A stretch of 64,000 bases of DNA from Mycolicibacterium sp. CBMA 226 (GCF_009729075.1 NZ_VTGY01000001.1:248001-312000); one strand, 5' to 3'; positions 25,656 through 35,836 are shown, numbered from the stretch's first letter. The notes: a model not told the origin generated them from the sequence alone. Numbers and translations are program-made.

Positions 25656-26213
25656 ATGGCCGACGCAGAGACCGAACTGTTGGCAAACCCCGACACCGAG
25701 TCGGCGCCGACGCGATGGTTCAACAGCGCCACCGGCAAGGTGCTGATCATCGTGGCCGGCGCCGTCGTCATTTTGCTGGCCCTGTTGGCGATCGGGCCAC
25801 TTGCCGGCTTCAAGATTCCGCCGCCCGCGCCGGATCAACCGGCTACCCCCACCAGTGCCGCCACGTCGGCCCCCGCCGCCACGTCGCCGGCCTCGACGAC
25901 CGCCACGCCGGCTCCCGCGCCGGCCCCTGTCACCACACCGACGCCGACGGCCCCGGCCAGCCCGGCGCCGGCAAAACCGACCGGCCCGTCGACGATGACG
26001 ACTCAGGCGCCGACGACCTACACAGCGCCACCTGCCCGGCAGTACACGCCACCGGCCAGCGCGCCGGCCCCCGCGTCCTCAAGCGCGTCGCCGTCGGCGA
26101 CTGCAACCGCGACCGCGAGTTCGGCCGCCGCGTCCTCGACCGCCAACCCGCCGCAGCTCAACGTCATCCGTACGACCAACGGCGTGGCGCGTCCGATTCC
26201 GGGCAGCAGCTAG
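25656..26213 (+). CDS. Single-span membrane protein with Pro/Ala/Thr-rich exterior
   Basis: 185 residues from the ATG at 25656 preceded by GGGAGGAG. A short cytoplasmic N-terminus (MADAETELLANPDTES) leads into one membrane helix (VLIIVAGAVVILLALLAIGP) and a long low-complexity Pro/Ala/Thr/Ser region, ending NVIRTTNGVARPIPGSS. It resembles mycobacterial wall-spanning stalk proteins, but no domain is recognised and no function is offered. It is a separate unit downstream of nrtR. Confidence 0.6.
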   Translation: MADAETELLANPDTESAPTRWFNSATGKVLIIVAGAVVILLALLAIGPLAGFKIPPPAPDQPATPTSAATSAPAATSPASTTATPAPAPAPVTTPTPTAPASPAPAKPTGPSTMTTQAPTTYTAPPARQYTPPASAPAPASSSASPSATATATASSAAASSTANPPQLNVIRTTNGVARPIPGSS

Positions 26214-26231
26214 GCGGAACGGACCGGGCAC

Positions 26232-26505
26232 ATGAGTGAAGCTGGGCGGCCGCGCTGTCCTTGCTGGACCGGCTGAAGCTCACCTCGAACGTCCTGGCTT
26301 TCCTGTTCGGCCCCATCTACTTCTTCGTGAAGGGCATGTGGCGCACGGGCCTGACGCTGCCCGGAACCTTCTTCGCGGTCGAGGTGGTGCTCGTCATCCT
26401 CGATGTCCCGGACAGCCTCGTCCGCGGCGTCGGGCGCACTACGTCCACGTGGTGCGGGGAGGCCAGTCCTGGAATCTGTTCGAGGGATACGGCAAGCAGC
26501 GCTAG
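26232..26505 (+). pseudogene. Decayed DUF2628 membrane-protein gene
   Basis: Frame 2 reads LLDRLKLTSNVLAFLFGPIY then FFVKGMWRTGLTLPG, the first membrane hairpin of DUF2628 proteins. After LDVPDSLVRGVG the homology jumps to another frame, giving HYVHVVRGGQSWNLFEGYG, the typical DUF2628 C-terminus. The N-terminal 40-50 residues of the family are missing (an ATG at 26232 runs into a stop after 14 codons), and roughly 15 residues in the second membrane span are absent at the frame switch. The stop overlaps the convergent alkB stop by 3 bp. Confidence 0.75.
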
Positions 26506-27713
26506 GTGCCGTCGAGCTGCATCCGCTTCAGCTGCCGCGGGCTGAGGGCGGTCAGCCGGACATCGCCGCCGTAGATCGCGAGGACGCGCGGATCCATCAC
26601 CCGCCGCCACAACATCGGTACGAGGCTGATAACCAGCATCGCCGTGTAGTTGCTCGGCAGCTGCGGCGCGTTCTCGGCGTGCCGAATCCCCTGGTAGCGA
26701 TGCGAGGGATCGGTGTGGTGATCCGAATGACGCTGCAGATGCAGCAGGAACACGTTCATGATCAGGGAGTTGCTGTTCCAGCTGTGCTGGACGCGCAGTC
26801 GCTCGTACCGGCCCGACGGCAGCTTCTGCCGACGCAGTCCGTAGTGCGACAGGTAATTCATGGCCTCGAGCAGGAAGATGCCGATGAGCGCCTGGCCGAA
26901 CAGCCAGGGCAGGACCACCGGCCGGAACCACACCGCCAGGCCGGTGAACAGGACGGCACTCAGCAGCCATGCGTTGAGCACGTCGTTGCGCAGGCTCCAG
27001 CGTGAATGACCGTGGCGGCCAAGGCGTTTGGCCTCCATCCGCCAGGCTGAACGAGTGCTGCCGACGACCGACCGCACGACGAAGCAGTACACGTTCTCGC
27101 CGAAGCGGGCGCTGGCCGGGTCTTCCGGTGTCGCGACGCGGACGTGGTGCCCGCGGTTGTGCTCGACGTAGAACTGTCCGTACCAACTCTGGGCGAGCGC
27201 CAGCTTGCTCAGCCACCGCTCGGCGTGCTCGCGCCGGTGCCCCAATTCGTGGGCCGCGTTGTTCGCGATAGCGCCGGACAGTCCGACCGCGACCATCAGC
27301 CCCAGTTTGTCGGTGAACGTCAATGTGACCCAGCCACCGCCGGCCCACACCCAGCAGCCGAAGGCCAGCGCGAGGTACTGCGTGGGCAGGAACACGTGGG
27401 TGGCGAACCGGTAGAACTTGTCGTGCTGCAGCGCGGCCAGGATCTGGTCGGGTGCCCGGTTGGGCTTCTCCCGCCCCAGTAGATGGTCGATGCCCGGCCC
27501 CGCCACCAGAATCACGAACAGGGCAGTCCACCAGAAGACGTGCAGCCCGGTGCTCCACACCAGGAGCCACGACAACGTCACCACGCCTGGAGCGGACGGG
27601 ACCAGCAGCCACAGATATCGCTTGGGGTCACGCCAGCTGCCGTCAGCAACCTCGGAACCCACATCAACAGACCGCCGGAACCGGCGGTCTGTTCGGGTGA
27701 TCGAGGTCGTCAT
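26502..27713 (-). CDS. alkB: Second alkane 1-monooxygenase (AlkB-type)
   Basis: 403 residues from the ATG at 27711-27713; a longer open frame to 27830 is non-homologous. The His boxes are HELGHRR, EHNRGHHVRVATPEDPASA and LQRHSDHHTD, with NYLSHYGL, exactly as in the first copy at 11148-12362. Identity over the catalytic core is obviously high, including the SAWRxE and NAWLLSA segments, so the two are recent paralogues. The N-terminus differs. No rubredoxin is adjacent. It would hydroxylate alkanes of a possibly different chain length. Confidence 0.88.
   Translation of the reverse strand: MTTSITRTDRRFRRSVDVGSEVADGSWRDPKRYLWLLVPSAPGVVTLSWLLVWSTGLHVFWWTALFVILVAGPGIDHLLGREKPNRAPDQILAALQHDKFYRFATHVFLPTQYLALAFGCWVWAGGGWVTLTFTDKLGLMVAVGLSGAIANNAAHELGHRREHAERWLSKLALAQSWYGQFYVEHNRGHHVRVATPEDPASARFGENVYCFVVRSVVGSTRSAWRMEAKRLGRHGHSRWSLRNDVLNAWLLSAVLFTGLAVWFRPVVLPWLFGQALIGIFLLEAMNYLSHYGLRRQKLPSGRYERLRVQHSWNSNSLIMNVFLLHLQRHSDHHTDPSHRYQGIRHAENAPQLPSNYTAMLVISLVPMLWRRVMDPRVLAIYGGDVRLTALSPRQLKRMQLDGT
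27669..27690. repeat. Perfect 10-bp-arm inverted repeat within the alkB start region
   Basis: AGACCGCCGG-AA-CCGGCGGTCT lies in codons 9-15 of the second alkB, encoding the Arg-rich stretch RRFRR. In the mRNA it would form a stable hairpin about 23 nt after the start codon and could affect translation or bind a regulator. Confidence 0.6.
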
Positions 27714-28065
27714 CGGGCATTTATACCGCCCCTGGTCTCGAGTCTCTACTCGGTTGGCAAAATTTTTGCCAGCACGTCCGAGCGCTCCGGGCAGATGGCC
27801 TGTGAGCTGCTGTTTATTGGCACCCACCACGAGTGGTGGCGCATTGCGGCAATTTGCACTGGATTAACAGGAAACTCCCAGAATCGAATGGCGTGCGGCG
27901 GTGGAAACGGGTCATTAATCGGGCCTTCGGTACGTAAGGATCGCGACCATTCGGGCAAAGTCGCTTGTGCGGAGAAACACCGTCGGCGAGCGCTCGCCGG
28001 GACCGGTGGCGGGGCGGCGTGATCCGGGTGCCGGAGCCCGGCGGAAAGCGCGACCCAAAAGAAAA
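27714..28065. other. Gene-free region between alkB and tRNA-Gly
   Basis: About 350 bp without a convincing gene, less GC-rich than its surroundings near 27740-27930. It must hold the alkB promoter. A 16-bp perfect palindrome (CGGCGAGC-GCTCGCCG) occurs at 27984-27999. Nothing else was recognised. Confidence 0.5.
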
Positions 28066-28089
28066 GGACCGGCCTGGTCAGGCCGGTCC
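28066..28089 (-). terminator. Rho-independent terminator of tRNA-Gly
   Basis: GGACCGGCCTG pairs with CAGGCCGGTCC around a 2-bp centre; read on the minus strand it is followed by TTTTCTTTT (complement of 28057-28065), directly after the tRNA. Confidence 0.85.
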
Positions 28090-28091
28090 CA

Positions 28092-28165
28092 TGGAGCGGG
28101 CGACGGGAATCGAACCCGCGTAGCTAGTTTGGAAGACTAGGGCTCTACCATTGAGCTACGCCCGC
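28092..28165 (-). tRNA. tRNA-Gly (anticodon TCC)
   Basis: Minus-strand cloverleaf: acceptor GCGGGCG pairs with CGCCCGC, D-arm with AGCTCAATGGTAGAGC, anticodon loop CTTCCAA, T-arm GCGGGTTCGATTCCCGT, discriminator T at 28095 and an encoded CCA (28092-28094). Confidence 0.95.
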
Positions 28166-28287
28166 GTGCACTGCTGCGACAACAGTACCGGCAGACAGTA
28201 CCGGGACAGCAGCCGCCAATCCAATTGATGGTGTCGCGTGTCTAGGACGTAGTATCTCGACCGCGGTAATGCGACCGCGACGAGGCA

Positions 28288-28364
28288 CGGGGTGTAGCGC
28301 AGCTTGGTAGCGCATCCGCTTTGGGAGCGGAAGGCCGCAGGTTCAAATCCTGTCACCCCGACCA
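28288..28364 (+). tRNA. tRNA-Pro (anticodon TGG)
   Basis: Plus-strand cloverleaf: acceptor CGGGGTG pairs with CACCCCG, D-arm AGCGCAGCTTGGTAGCGC, anticodon loop TTTGGGA with TGG, T-loop GTTCAAATC, discriminator A at 28361 and encoded CCA at 28362-28364. It lies 39 bp upstream of tig. Confidence 0.95.
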
Positions 28365-28403
28365 CCTACTGATGGCAAGTATCAAAAAACAAGGAGTAAC
28401 GCT

Positions 28404-29933
28404 GTGAAGAGCACCGTGGAGCAGTTGAGCCCCACCCGGGTTCGCATCAACGTGGAGGTGCCCTTCACCGAGCTTCAACCCGAGTTCGACCAGGCCTACA
28501 AGGAGCTGGCCAAGCAGGTCCGCCTGCCCGGCTTCCGTCCCGGCAAGGCCCCGGCCAAGCTGCTCGAGGCCCGTATCGGCCGCGGCGCCGTGCTGGAGCA
28601 GGTCGTCAACAGCGCCATCCCGGCCCGCTACGGCGAGGCCGTCACCGCTCAGGACGTCAAGCCGCTGGGCCAGCCGGAGATCGACATCACCAAGCTCGAG
28701 GACAACGACGAGCTGGTCTTCACGGCCGAGGTCGACGTCCGCCCGGAGATCAGCCTGCCGGACCTGAAGGCCATCAAGATCACCGTCGACCCGATCGTCA
28801 TCAACGACGACGAGGTCGATGCCGAGCTGCAGAACCTGCGCGCCCGCTTCGGCACCCTGACCGGTGTCGAGCGTGCCGCCGCGGACGGTGACTTCGTCTC
28901 GATCGACCTGTCGGCCACCGTCGACGGGGTGGACGTGCCGGAGGCCAAGACCGAGGGCCTGTCGCACCAGATCGGTTCCGGTCAGCTGATCGAGGGCCTC
29001 GACGAGGCCATCATCGGCCTGCAGGCCGGCGAGTCCAAGGAATTCCCGACCACGCTGGCCGCCGGTGAGCACGCCGGTAAGGAAGCCCAGGTCACCGTCA
29101 CCGTCAAGTCGGTCAAGGAGCGCGAGCTGCCGGAGCCGGACGACGACTTCGCCCAGTTGGCCAGCGAGTTCGACACCATCGAAGAGCTCAAGGAGAGCCT
29201 GGTCGCCCAGGTTCGCCGGGTGAAGCTGGTCGGCCAGGCCGAGCAGATCCGCGACAAGGCCGTCGAGACCCTGCTGGAGCAGATCGAGGTGCCGCTGCCC
29301 GAGGCCATCGTGCAGGCGACCGTCGACGAGACCGTCCACAACGCGGTCCACGGACTCGACCACGACGAGGCCAAGTTCGAGGAGCAGCTCAAGGAGCAGG
29401 GCAGCAGCCGCGAGGAGTTCGACGCGGACACCCGCACCAACGCCGAGAAGGCCGTCAAGACCCAGCTGCTGATGGACGCCATCGCCGACGAGCTGGACGT
29501 CAAGGTCGGCCAGGGCGATCTGATGGAGCGCATCGCGCTCATGGCCCGCCAGTACGGCATCGAGCCGCAGCAGCTGATCCAGATCCTGCAGCAGAACAAC
29601 CAGCTGCCGTCCATGTTCGCCGACATCCGTCGCGGCATGACCATCGCCGCCGTGGTCTCCGGTGCGACCGTCACCGACACCGACGGCAACGCCGTCGACA
29701 CCGCGGAGTTCTTCGGCCCGGCCGGCGACGCCGCTGAGGCCGAGGCAGCCGACGAGGCCGAGGCCGAGGCTCCCGCCGCGGACGAGGCTGAGGCTGCCGA
29801 CGAGGCCGAGGATGAGAAGCCCGCCAAGGCCAAGAAGGCGAAGGCCGAGGCCAAGGATGAGGCCAAGGACGAGAAGCCGGCCAAGGAAAAGAAGGCCAAG
29901 AAGGCCGCCAAGGATTCGAAGGACGAGGACTGA
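28404..29933 (+). CDS. tig: Trigger factor chaperone
   Basis: 509 residues. The ribosome-binding signature GFRPGKAP is at 43-50, an FKBP-like prolyl isomerase domain lies at about 150-245 ([28 protein letters not shown]) and a helical substrate-binding domain to about 430. The last 65-70 residues are an alternating Ala/Glu/Asp then Lys/Ala/Glu tail, longer than the 466-residue M. tuberculosis protein as I recall it. It binds nascent chains at the ribosome exit. It is the first of the tig-clpP1-clpP2 series and has an AAGGAG ribosome site. Confidence 0.97.
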   Translation: MKSTVEQLSPTRVRINVEVPFTELQPEFDQAYKELAKQVRLPGFRPGKAPAKLLEARIGRGAVLEQVVNSAIPARYGEAVTAQDVKPLGQPEIDITKLEDNDELVFTAEVDVRPEISLPDLKAIKITVDPIVINDDEVDAELQNLRARFGTLTGVERAAADGDFVSIDLSATVDGVDVPEAKTEGLSHQIGSGQLIEGLDEAIIGLQAGESKEFPTTLAAGEHAGKEAQVTVTVKSVKERELPEPDDDFAQLASEFDTIEELKESLVAQVRRVKLVGQAEQIRDKAVETLLEQIEVPLPEAIVQATVDETVHNAVHGLDHDEAKFEEQLKEQGSSREEFDADTRTNAEKAVKTQLLMDAIADELDVKVGQGDLMERIALMARQYGIEPQQLIQILQQNNQLPSMFADIRRGMTIAAVVSGATVTDTDGNAVDTAEFFGPAGDAAEAEAADEAEAEAPAADEAEAADEAEDEKPAKAKKAKAEAKDEAKDEKPAKEKKAKKAAKDSKDED

Positions 29934-29959
29934 GTCCTCGAAGTCTGATCGTGGTACAG

Positions 29960-29993
29960 GTGCCGCAGGTGTCTTCACTGATGCCTGCGGCAC
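29960..29993 (+). terminator. Hairpin after tig
   Basis: GTGCCGCAGG (29960-29969) pairs with CCTGCGGCAC (29984-29993) around a 14-bp loop. No T-run; it is a probable but weak terminator or attenuator between tig and clpP1. Confidence 0.5.
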
Positions 29994-30016
29994 CGTCCGC
30001 TCTGCGGCGTCAGTGA

Positions 30017-30027
30017 CGCTGTGAGCG
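30017..30027. promoter_or_regulatory. Candidate ClgR operator upstream of clpP1
   Basis: CGCT-GTG-AGCG followed by AAC fits the actinobacterial ClgR pattern CGCY-NAN-RGCG (in one orientation). It lies 83 bp before the clpP1 start codon. ClgR is the known activator of clpP1P2 in actinobacteria. Assignment rests on the short motif and location only. Confidence 0.5.
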
Positions 30028-30109
30028 AACTAGACCGCGTCGGGGACTCGCGGCCGTCGGCCGTTGGTTAATGTCGTGTGGACGAACTCGAGAAAGCAGG
30101 TATCCAGTC

Positions 30110-30712
30110 GTGACTGACATGCGTTCAAGCGCACCGGGGCTCAACCTCACGGACTCGGTCTATGAGCGTTTGCTTGCCGAGCGCATCATCTTCCTGGGCT
30201 CGCAGGTCGACGACGACATCGCCAACCGGCTGTGCGCGCAGATTCTGCTGCTGACGGCCGAAGATCCGTCCAAAGACATTCACATGTACATCAACTCGCC
30301 GGGTGGCTCGATCAGCGCCGGCATGGCGATCTTCGACACCATGGAGTTGTCGGAGTGCGACATCGCCACCTACGCGATGGGGATGGCGGCGTCGATGGGC
30401 GAGTTCCTGCTCGCTGCCGGCACCAAGGGCAAGCGCCATGCGCTGCCGCACGCCCGCGTCCTGATGCACCAGCCGCTCGGTGGCGTCACCGGTAGCGCGG
30501 CGGACATCGCCATCCAGGCGGAGCAGTTCCACGTCATCAAGAAGGAAATGTTCCGGCTCAACGCCCAATTCACGGGCAAGAGCGTCGAGCAGATCGAGGC
30601 AGACTCCGACCGCGACCGCTGGTTCACCGCGCAGGAAGCGCTGGAATACGGCTTCGTCGACCACATCATCACCCGTGCAAACCTCAACGGCGGCAAGGGA
30701 GCCTCGAAGTGA
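30110..30712 (+). CDS. clpP1: ATP-dependent Clp protease proteolytic subunit 1
   Basis: 200 residues from the GTG at 30110 ([22 protein letters not shown]), which matches the M. tuberculosis N-terminus; the ATG at 30071 lies in upstream non-homologous sequence. The catalytic Ser is in [11 protein letters not shown], the His in [14 protein letters not shown] and the Asp in [22 protein letters not shown] forms the oxyanion region. It assembles with ClpP2 into the essential mixed tetradecamer and works with ClpX or ClpC1. It overlaps clpP2 by 4 bp. Confidence 0.97.
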   Translation: MTDMRSSAPGLNLTDSVYERLLAERIIFLGSQVDDDIANRLCAQILLLTAEDPSKDIHMYINSPGGSISAGMAIFDTMELSECDIATYAMGMAASMGEFLLAAGTKGKRHALPHARVLMHQPLGGVTGSAADIAIQAEQFHVIKKEMFRLNAQFTGKSVEQIEADSDRDRWFTAQEALEYGFVDHIITRANLNGGKGASK

Positions 30713-31359
30713 TCTCCAAGCATCTGAACCCCGAGCTGGCTCCGCAGGCGCGCTACATCCTGCCGCAGTTCACGGAGCGGACGCACACCGGCGAGCGCAT
30801 CGTCGACCCCTACGCCAAGCTCTTCGACGAGCGCATCATCTTCCTGGGTGCCCAGGTGGACGACGTCTCGGCCAACGACGTGATGGCCCAGCTGCTGGTG
30901 CTCGAGTCGCAGGACCCCGATCGCGACATCACCATGTACATCAACTCACCGGGTGGCTCGTTCACCTCGTTGATGGCCATCTACGACACCATGCAGTACG
31001 TGCGCGCCGACATCCAGACGGTGTGCCTCGGGCAGGCGGCATCGGCTGCCGCGGTATTGCTGGCCGCCGGTACGCCGGGCAAGCGTCTCGCACTGCCCAA
31101 CGCCCGCGTGCTGATCCACCAGCCGTCGCTCGGTGGCGTCATCCAGGGTCAGTTCTCCGACCTGGAGATCCAGGCCGCCGAGATCGAGCGCATGCGCACC
31201 CTCATGGAGGAAACGCTCGCTCGTCACACCGGCCGGACTGCCGAGCAGGTCCGCAAGGACACCGACCGCGACAAAATCCTCACCGCGGCCGATGCCAAGG
31301 AGTACGGGATCATCGACACGGTTCTCGAGTACCGGAAGCTCTCGGCCCAGAAGGCCTGA
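30709..31359 (+). CDS. clpP2: ATP-dependent Clp protease proteolytic subunit 2
   Basis: 216 residues from a GTG that overlaps the clpP1 stop (GTGA). The triad is complete: Ser in [14 protein letters not shown], His in [15 protein letters not shown] and Asp in KDTDRDKIL. The N-terminus ([21 protein letters not shown]) is the ClpP2 type, which forms the ring that docks the ATPase. The overlap ensures balanced synthesis with ClpP1. Confidence 0.97.
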   Translation: MISKHLNPELAPQARYILPQFTERTHTGERIVDPYAKLFDERIIFLGAQVDDVSANDVMAQLLVLESQDPDRDITMYINSPGGSFTSLMAIYDTMQYVRADIQTVCLGQAASAAAVLLAAGTPGKRLALPNARVLIHQPSLGGVIQGQFSDLEIQAAEIERMRTLMEETLARHTGRTAEQVRKDTDRDKILTAADAKEYGIIDTVLEYRKLSAQKA

Positions 31360-31372
31360 ATCTCTCGACGCG

Positions 31373-31408
31373 CAGCGGCCGCCAACCTGTTCAGGTTGGC
31401 GGCCGCTG
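31373..31408 (+). terminator. Terminator of the clpP1P2 operon
   Basis: CAGCGGCCGCCAACCTG and CAGGTTGGCGGCCGCTG form a perfect 17-bp stem with a 2-bp centre, starting 13 bp after the clpP2 stop and followed by ACGTTTAT. Confidence 0.85.
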
Positions 31409-31497
31409 ACGTTTATCCGGGCCACCGAGATCGACGGCGTCGGCCGCAAGGCCGTTCGCCGAACTGGCAATAGCGCGCATCGGCCGATAGCACCGGA

Positions 31498-31503
31498 TAC
31501 CCT
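31498..31503 (+). promoter_or_regulatory. -10 element of a leaderless EmbR-like transcript
   Basis: TACCCT lies 6 bp before the ATG at 31510, the canonical spacing for a mycobacterial leaderless mRNA. Confidence 0.55.
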
Positions 31504-31509
31504 CGGCCC

Positions 31510-32631
31510 ATGCGGCCGACCGGAATCGATTTCGGTGTTCTGGGCACGCTGCGGATGGCCGTCGGCGACCAGGTCGTCGCGCTGGGCGCACCAAAACAGC
31601 GCGCGGTGTTCGCGATGCTGTTGCTCAACTGCGGGCGGCCGGTATCGGTGGATGCGTTGATCGACGCGGTGTGGGAGCAGTCGCCGGCCGCGGCCGCGCG
31701 CACCGCGCTGCACTCCTACGTCTCCAACCTCCGAAAGATCCTGGCGGAGTCCGGAATGCCGCGGGAGACGCTGGCCGCGGCACCGCCCGGGTACCGACTC
31801 GATGTGCCCGAGGAGGCGACCGACCTCGGGCGCTTCGAGAAGGAGAAGATCGCCGGTGTGCGAGCCGCGGCCGCCGGCGAGTTCGCACCCGCCGCCGTGC
31901 ACCTGTCGGCGGCCTTGGCGCAGTGGCGTGGCCCGGTCCTCGGTGACCTCGCCGACTTCGCCTTCGTCGACGCCGTCGCCGCCGCCCTGGTCGACGACCG
32001 GATCGCCGTGGAGACGGCCCGCGCGGAAGCTGAAATCGCCTGTGGACAGGCATCTCTGGTGATCGGGCCGCTGGAGGCGCTCGTCGCCGAACACCCCTAC
32101 CGCGAACCGCTGTGGGCGCAGCTGATCACCGCCTACTACACCTGTGGGCGGCAGGCGGACGCGCTCGATGCGTGCCGGCGCGTGAAGGTGATCCTGGCGG
32201 AGGACCTCGGCATCGATCCCGGTGCGGCGATAAATGGCCTGCAGCAACGGATTCTGCGTCAGGAACCACTCGACGTGCGGGGCGTCGCGCGAGCGACGGC
32301 GGTCCACACCATCAGCCGGCTGAGACCGCGCACCACGAGGTCGGCCACGTCCAAAGCGGGCCTGCGCGATGCGACCGGGCAATGGTTTGCATTGCGCGCG
32401 ATGGCAACCCGGATCGGGCGCTTGGCAGACAACGACATCGTGCTCGACGCGGCAGACGTCAGCCGTCACCATGCCATCATCGTCGATGCCGGCACCGGCC
32501 CGGTGATGGTGGACCTGCGCTCGGCCAACGGCGTCTATGTGCAGGGCACGCGGATCGAGGCCAATACCAATCTGTTCGACGGCGACCACATCCGGATCGG
32601 GTCGCACGAGTTCACCGTGGAACTGGGGTAG
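31510..32631 (+). CDS. EmbR-like SARP regulator with BTAD and FHA domains
   Basis: 373 residues. Residues 5-100 are an OmpR/SARP winged helix (FGVLGTLRMAVGDQVVALGAPKQR, TALHSYVSNLRKIL), about 105-250 a bacterial transcriptional activation domain (EPLWAQLITAYYTCGRQADALDACRRVKVIL), and 285-373 an FHA phosphothreonine-binding domain (ATRIGRLADNDIVL, VSRHHAIIV, RSANGVYVQG). This is the architecture of M. tuberculosis EmbR, which is phosphorylated by the kinase PknH; here a kinase would have to phosphorylate it likewise, and two kinases lie in this window. It is not near emb genes, so target genes are unknown. Confidence 0.8.
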   Translation: MRPTGIDFGVLGTLRMAVGDQVVALGAPKQRAVFAMLLLNCGRPVSVDALIDAVWEQSPAAAARTALHSYVSNLRKILAESGMPRETLAAAPPGYRLDVPEEATDLGRFEKEKIAGVRAAAAGEFAPAAVHLSAALAQWRGPVLGDLADFAFVDAVAAALVDDRIAVETARAEAEIACGQASLVIGPLEALVAEHPYREPLWAQLITAYYTCGRQADALDACRRVKVILAEDLGIDPGAAINGLQQRILRQEPLDVRGVARATAVHTISRLRPRTTRSATSKAGLRDATGQWFALRAMATRIGRLADNDIVLDAADVSRHHAIIVDAGTGPVMVDLRSANGVYVQGTRIEANTNLFDGDHIRIGSHEFTVELG

Positions 32632-32676
32632 GCGGAAGCCAAGAATGCGCCAAGGGCATGGGCCAACCATGGGCGC

Positions 32677-33336
32677 ATGAGGATTTCGGCTCGTGCCCTG
32701 GCCGCGATGGTGACGTTCCTGTCCTTGGCGCCGACGGCGTCGGCCCAGCCGTCGTGTGGTGCCCTGGGCGGGACGGCCGATGCCACCGGCATCTGCCGGA
32801 TCCACGAGGCCGGCGCCGGATATGAACGCACCGCCGCCGTCCCGGTCGACTATGCCGACCAACAAACGGTCGCGGACTACCTCGCGCGGGATCGCGACAG
32901 GTTCGTCGGTTGGGTGGACAGGTTCGGCCGCGGCCGGGTGTACGCGGAGACCGTGACGCCGACGGTGTACCGCTCGGCGCACACCCAGAGCCTGGTGCTG
33001 GAGATCGCGGACCCGACAGGTTTCGCCCACGAAGGGCATCCGGATATCCGGTACCAGACCTTCACCTATGGGGCCGGTGGGCCGATCACCATCGACACGT
33101 TGTTCGGTCCGGGCTCGGATCCGGTCGCGATCCTGACGCCGGTGCTGCAGCGCACGTTGAAGGCGCGGGATGCCGCGCTGATCGAACCGGACCGCAGCTC
33201 GTATCGGAACTTCGCGCTCACCGACGAGTCCGTCACGTTCTTCTTCGGCGAGAGCCAGCTGGTTGGCAACGGTGGCCCGCTCGCGGTGGCGGTGCCGGTA
33301 GGGGACCTGGGCGGCCGGCTCCAGGGTGCGGCCTGA
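32677..33336 (+). CDS. Secreted RsiV/DUF3298-like protein
   Basis: 219 residues. A signal peptide (residues 1-23, cleavage after TASA) precedes a domain with YERTAAVPVDYADQQTVADYL, YRSAHTQSLVLEIADPTG, YQTFTYGAGGPITIDTLF and FALTDESVTFFFGESQL, matching the DUF3298/RsiV fold shared with mycobacterial secreted antigens such as MPT64 and Rv3036c. Function of these proteins in mycobacteria is not established; in RsiV the fold binds lysozyme. It lies 45 bp behind the EmbR-like gene. Confidence 0.7.
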   Translation: MRISARALAAMVTFLSLAPTASAQPSCGALGGTADATGICRIHEAGAGYERTAAVPVDYADQQTVADYLARDRDRFVGWVDRFGRGRVYAETVTPTVYRSAHTQSLVLEIADPTGFAHEGHPDIRYQTFTYGAGGPITIDTLFGPGSDPVAILTPVLQRTLKARDAALIEPDRSSYRNFALTDESVTFFFGESQLVGNGGPLAVAVPVGDLGGRLQGAA

Positions 33337-33681
33337 CAATCGCGTGCTTGCGCTGGCCGCGAAACGCGTCAGCGGCTTCGATGTGCACACGGTAGGGTTG
33401 CAGATAGGTGAACAGCCCTGATCAGAGTCTGTCTGGCCGGCCTGCCGAACCATTGCCGGCCGGCGCCGGAAAGACACGCCAGGATCACGGTCAGCGCGCC
33501 GAGGGGTGGCCAGCCACCGATCGGGCTATGTTCTCCTGCACACGGATAAATACCACCGGCGCGATTCGGCCCTTTCGGTCGCATCGCAACGGAGCGAACG
33601 GGTAGCGTCGGGTTCACACCCGAAGCACCCACCATCTGGTGTAACGACTGACGGCGACCGTAGAAAGTAGGGCCCCACCCC
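33337..33681. other. Intergenic region upstream of clpX
   Basis: 345 bp without a credible gene. A weak hairpin (GGCCGGC at 33435-33441 with GCCGGCC at 33455-33461) may end the preceding gene. The clpX promoter must lie here; I could not pick a specific box. Confidence 0.4.
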
Positions 33682-34962
<1,281 letters not shown>

Positions 34963-34971
34963 TTCTCAACG

Positions 34972-35000
34972 AAAAAGCCCCCGCCACGGCGGGGGCTTTT
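34972..35000. terminator. Bidirectional Rho-independent terminator between clpX and fdhD
   Basis: AAAAGCCCCCGCC and GGCGGGGGCTTTT form a perfect stem with a 2-bp loop, with A and T runs on both sides, between convergent clpX and fdhD. Confidence 0.95.
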
Positions 35001-35011
35001 CCGTTTCACAG

Positions 35012-35836
35012 TTATCTGACGAGGCGATCCGGCCGCGTGTAGATGTTCATCGACTCGCCGCGCAGGAAGGCCACGAGGGTGAGCCCGGCCTGACTCGCCA
35101 GGTCGACCGCCAGCGACGACGGTGCCGATACGGCCGCCAGGAGTGGGATCCCGGCCATGACGGCTTTCTGCGTCAGTTCGAACGACGCCCGGCCGCTGAC
35201 CAGCAACACGGTGCCCGTCAGCGGAATGCGGCCGTTCTCGAGTGCCCAGCCGATGACTTTGTCCACGGCATTGTGCCGGCCGATGTCCTCGCGGGCGACG
35301 AACATCTCGCCCTCGGCGCTGAACAGCGCGGCGGCGTGCAGCCCGCCCGTGCTGTTGAACACCTTCTGCGCCTCGCGCAGCCTTCGCGGCATCGCCGAGA
35401 GCGCGCCGGAGGTGACGCTGGTCGGGTCGTCGCCGGGGGAGTACTGGCTGACGGTGCGGACGGCGTCGATGGACGCCTTGCCGCACACGCCGCACGACGA
35501 GGTGGTGTAGAAGTTGCGCGTCACGTCGACCGACGGCGGCGGGACGTGCGGCGCCAACGTCACGTCGAGCACGTTGTACGTGTTGGCGCCGTCTTCGGTG
35601 GCGCCGCGGCAGTAGGCGACGCGGGCGATGTCGTCGCGGCGCGCGATCACGCCCTCGGTGAGCAGAAAACCTTGGGCCAGTTCGACATCCGCGCCCGGCG
35701 TCCGCATGGTGACGGTCAGTGGCGTGCCGTTGACCCGGATCTCCAACGGTTCCTCGACGGCCAGTGTCTCCGGCCGTGACACCGACCCACCGGAGGTGAC
35801 GTGTTCAGCCCGCCTGCGCGCGGTTACCCGACCCAT
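35012..35836 (-). CDS. fdhD: Sulfur carrier protein FdhD
   Basis: 274 residues. The CGVCGK motif (near residue 114) carries the cysteines that shuttle sulfur from a cysteine desulfurase to the molybdenum/tungsten cofactor of formate dehydrogenase; [16 protein letters not shown] and [15 protein letters not shown] are the other conserved blocks. Its start overlaps the stop of the molybdoenzyme gene by 13 bp, so the pair is coupled and FdhD presumably matures that enzyme. It ends 12 bp from the shared terminator with clpX. Confidence 0.95.
   Translation of the reverse strand: MGRVTARRRAEHVTSGGSVSRPETLAVEEPLEIRVNGTPLTVTMRTPGADVELAQGFLLTEGVIARRDDIARVAYCRGATEDGANTYNVLDVTLAPHVPPPSVDVTRNFYTTSSCGVCGKASIDAVRTVSQYSPGDDPTSVTSGALSAMPRRLREAQKVFNSTGGLHAAALFSAEGEMFVAREDIGRHNAVDKVIGWALENGRIPLTGTVLLVSGRASFELTQKAVMAGIPLLAAVSAPSSLAVDLASQAGLTLVAFLRGESMNIYTRPDRLVR

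Noticed and set aside
28156..28365. Minus-strand frame starting [17 protein letters not shown]
   Set aside because: It is antisense to tRNA-Pro; this peptide is a well-known false prediction caused by tRNA sequence.
28353..29993. Long Leu/Gly-rich minus-strand frame opposite tig
   Set aside because: Shadow of the trigger factor gene in high-GC DNA.
30946..33477. 843-codon minus-strand frame opposite clpP2, the EmbR-like gene and the RsiV-like gene
   Set aside because: It spans three well-supported plus-strand genes and has no family resemblance; antisense artefact.
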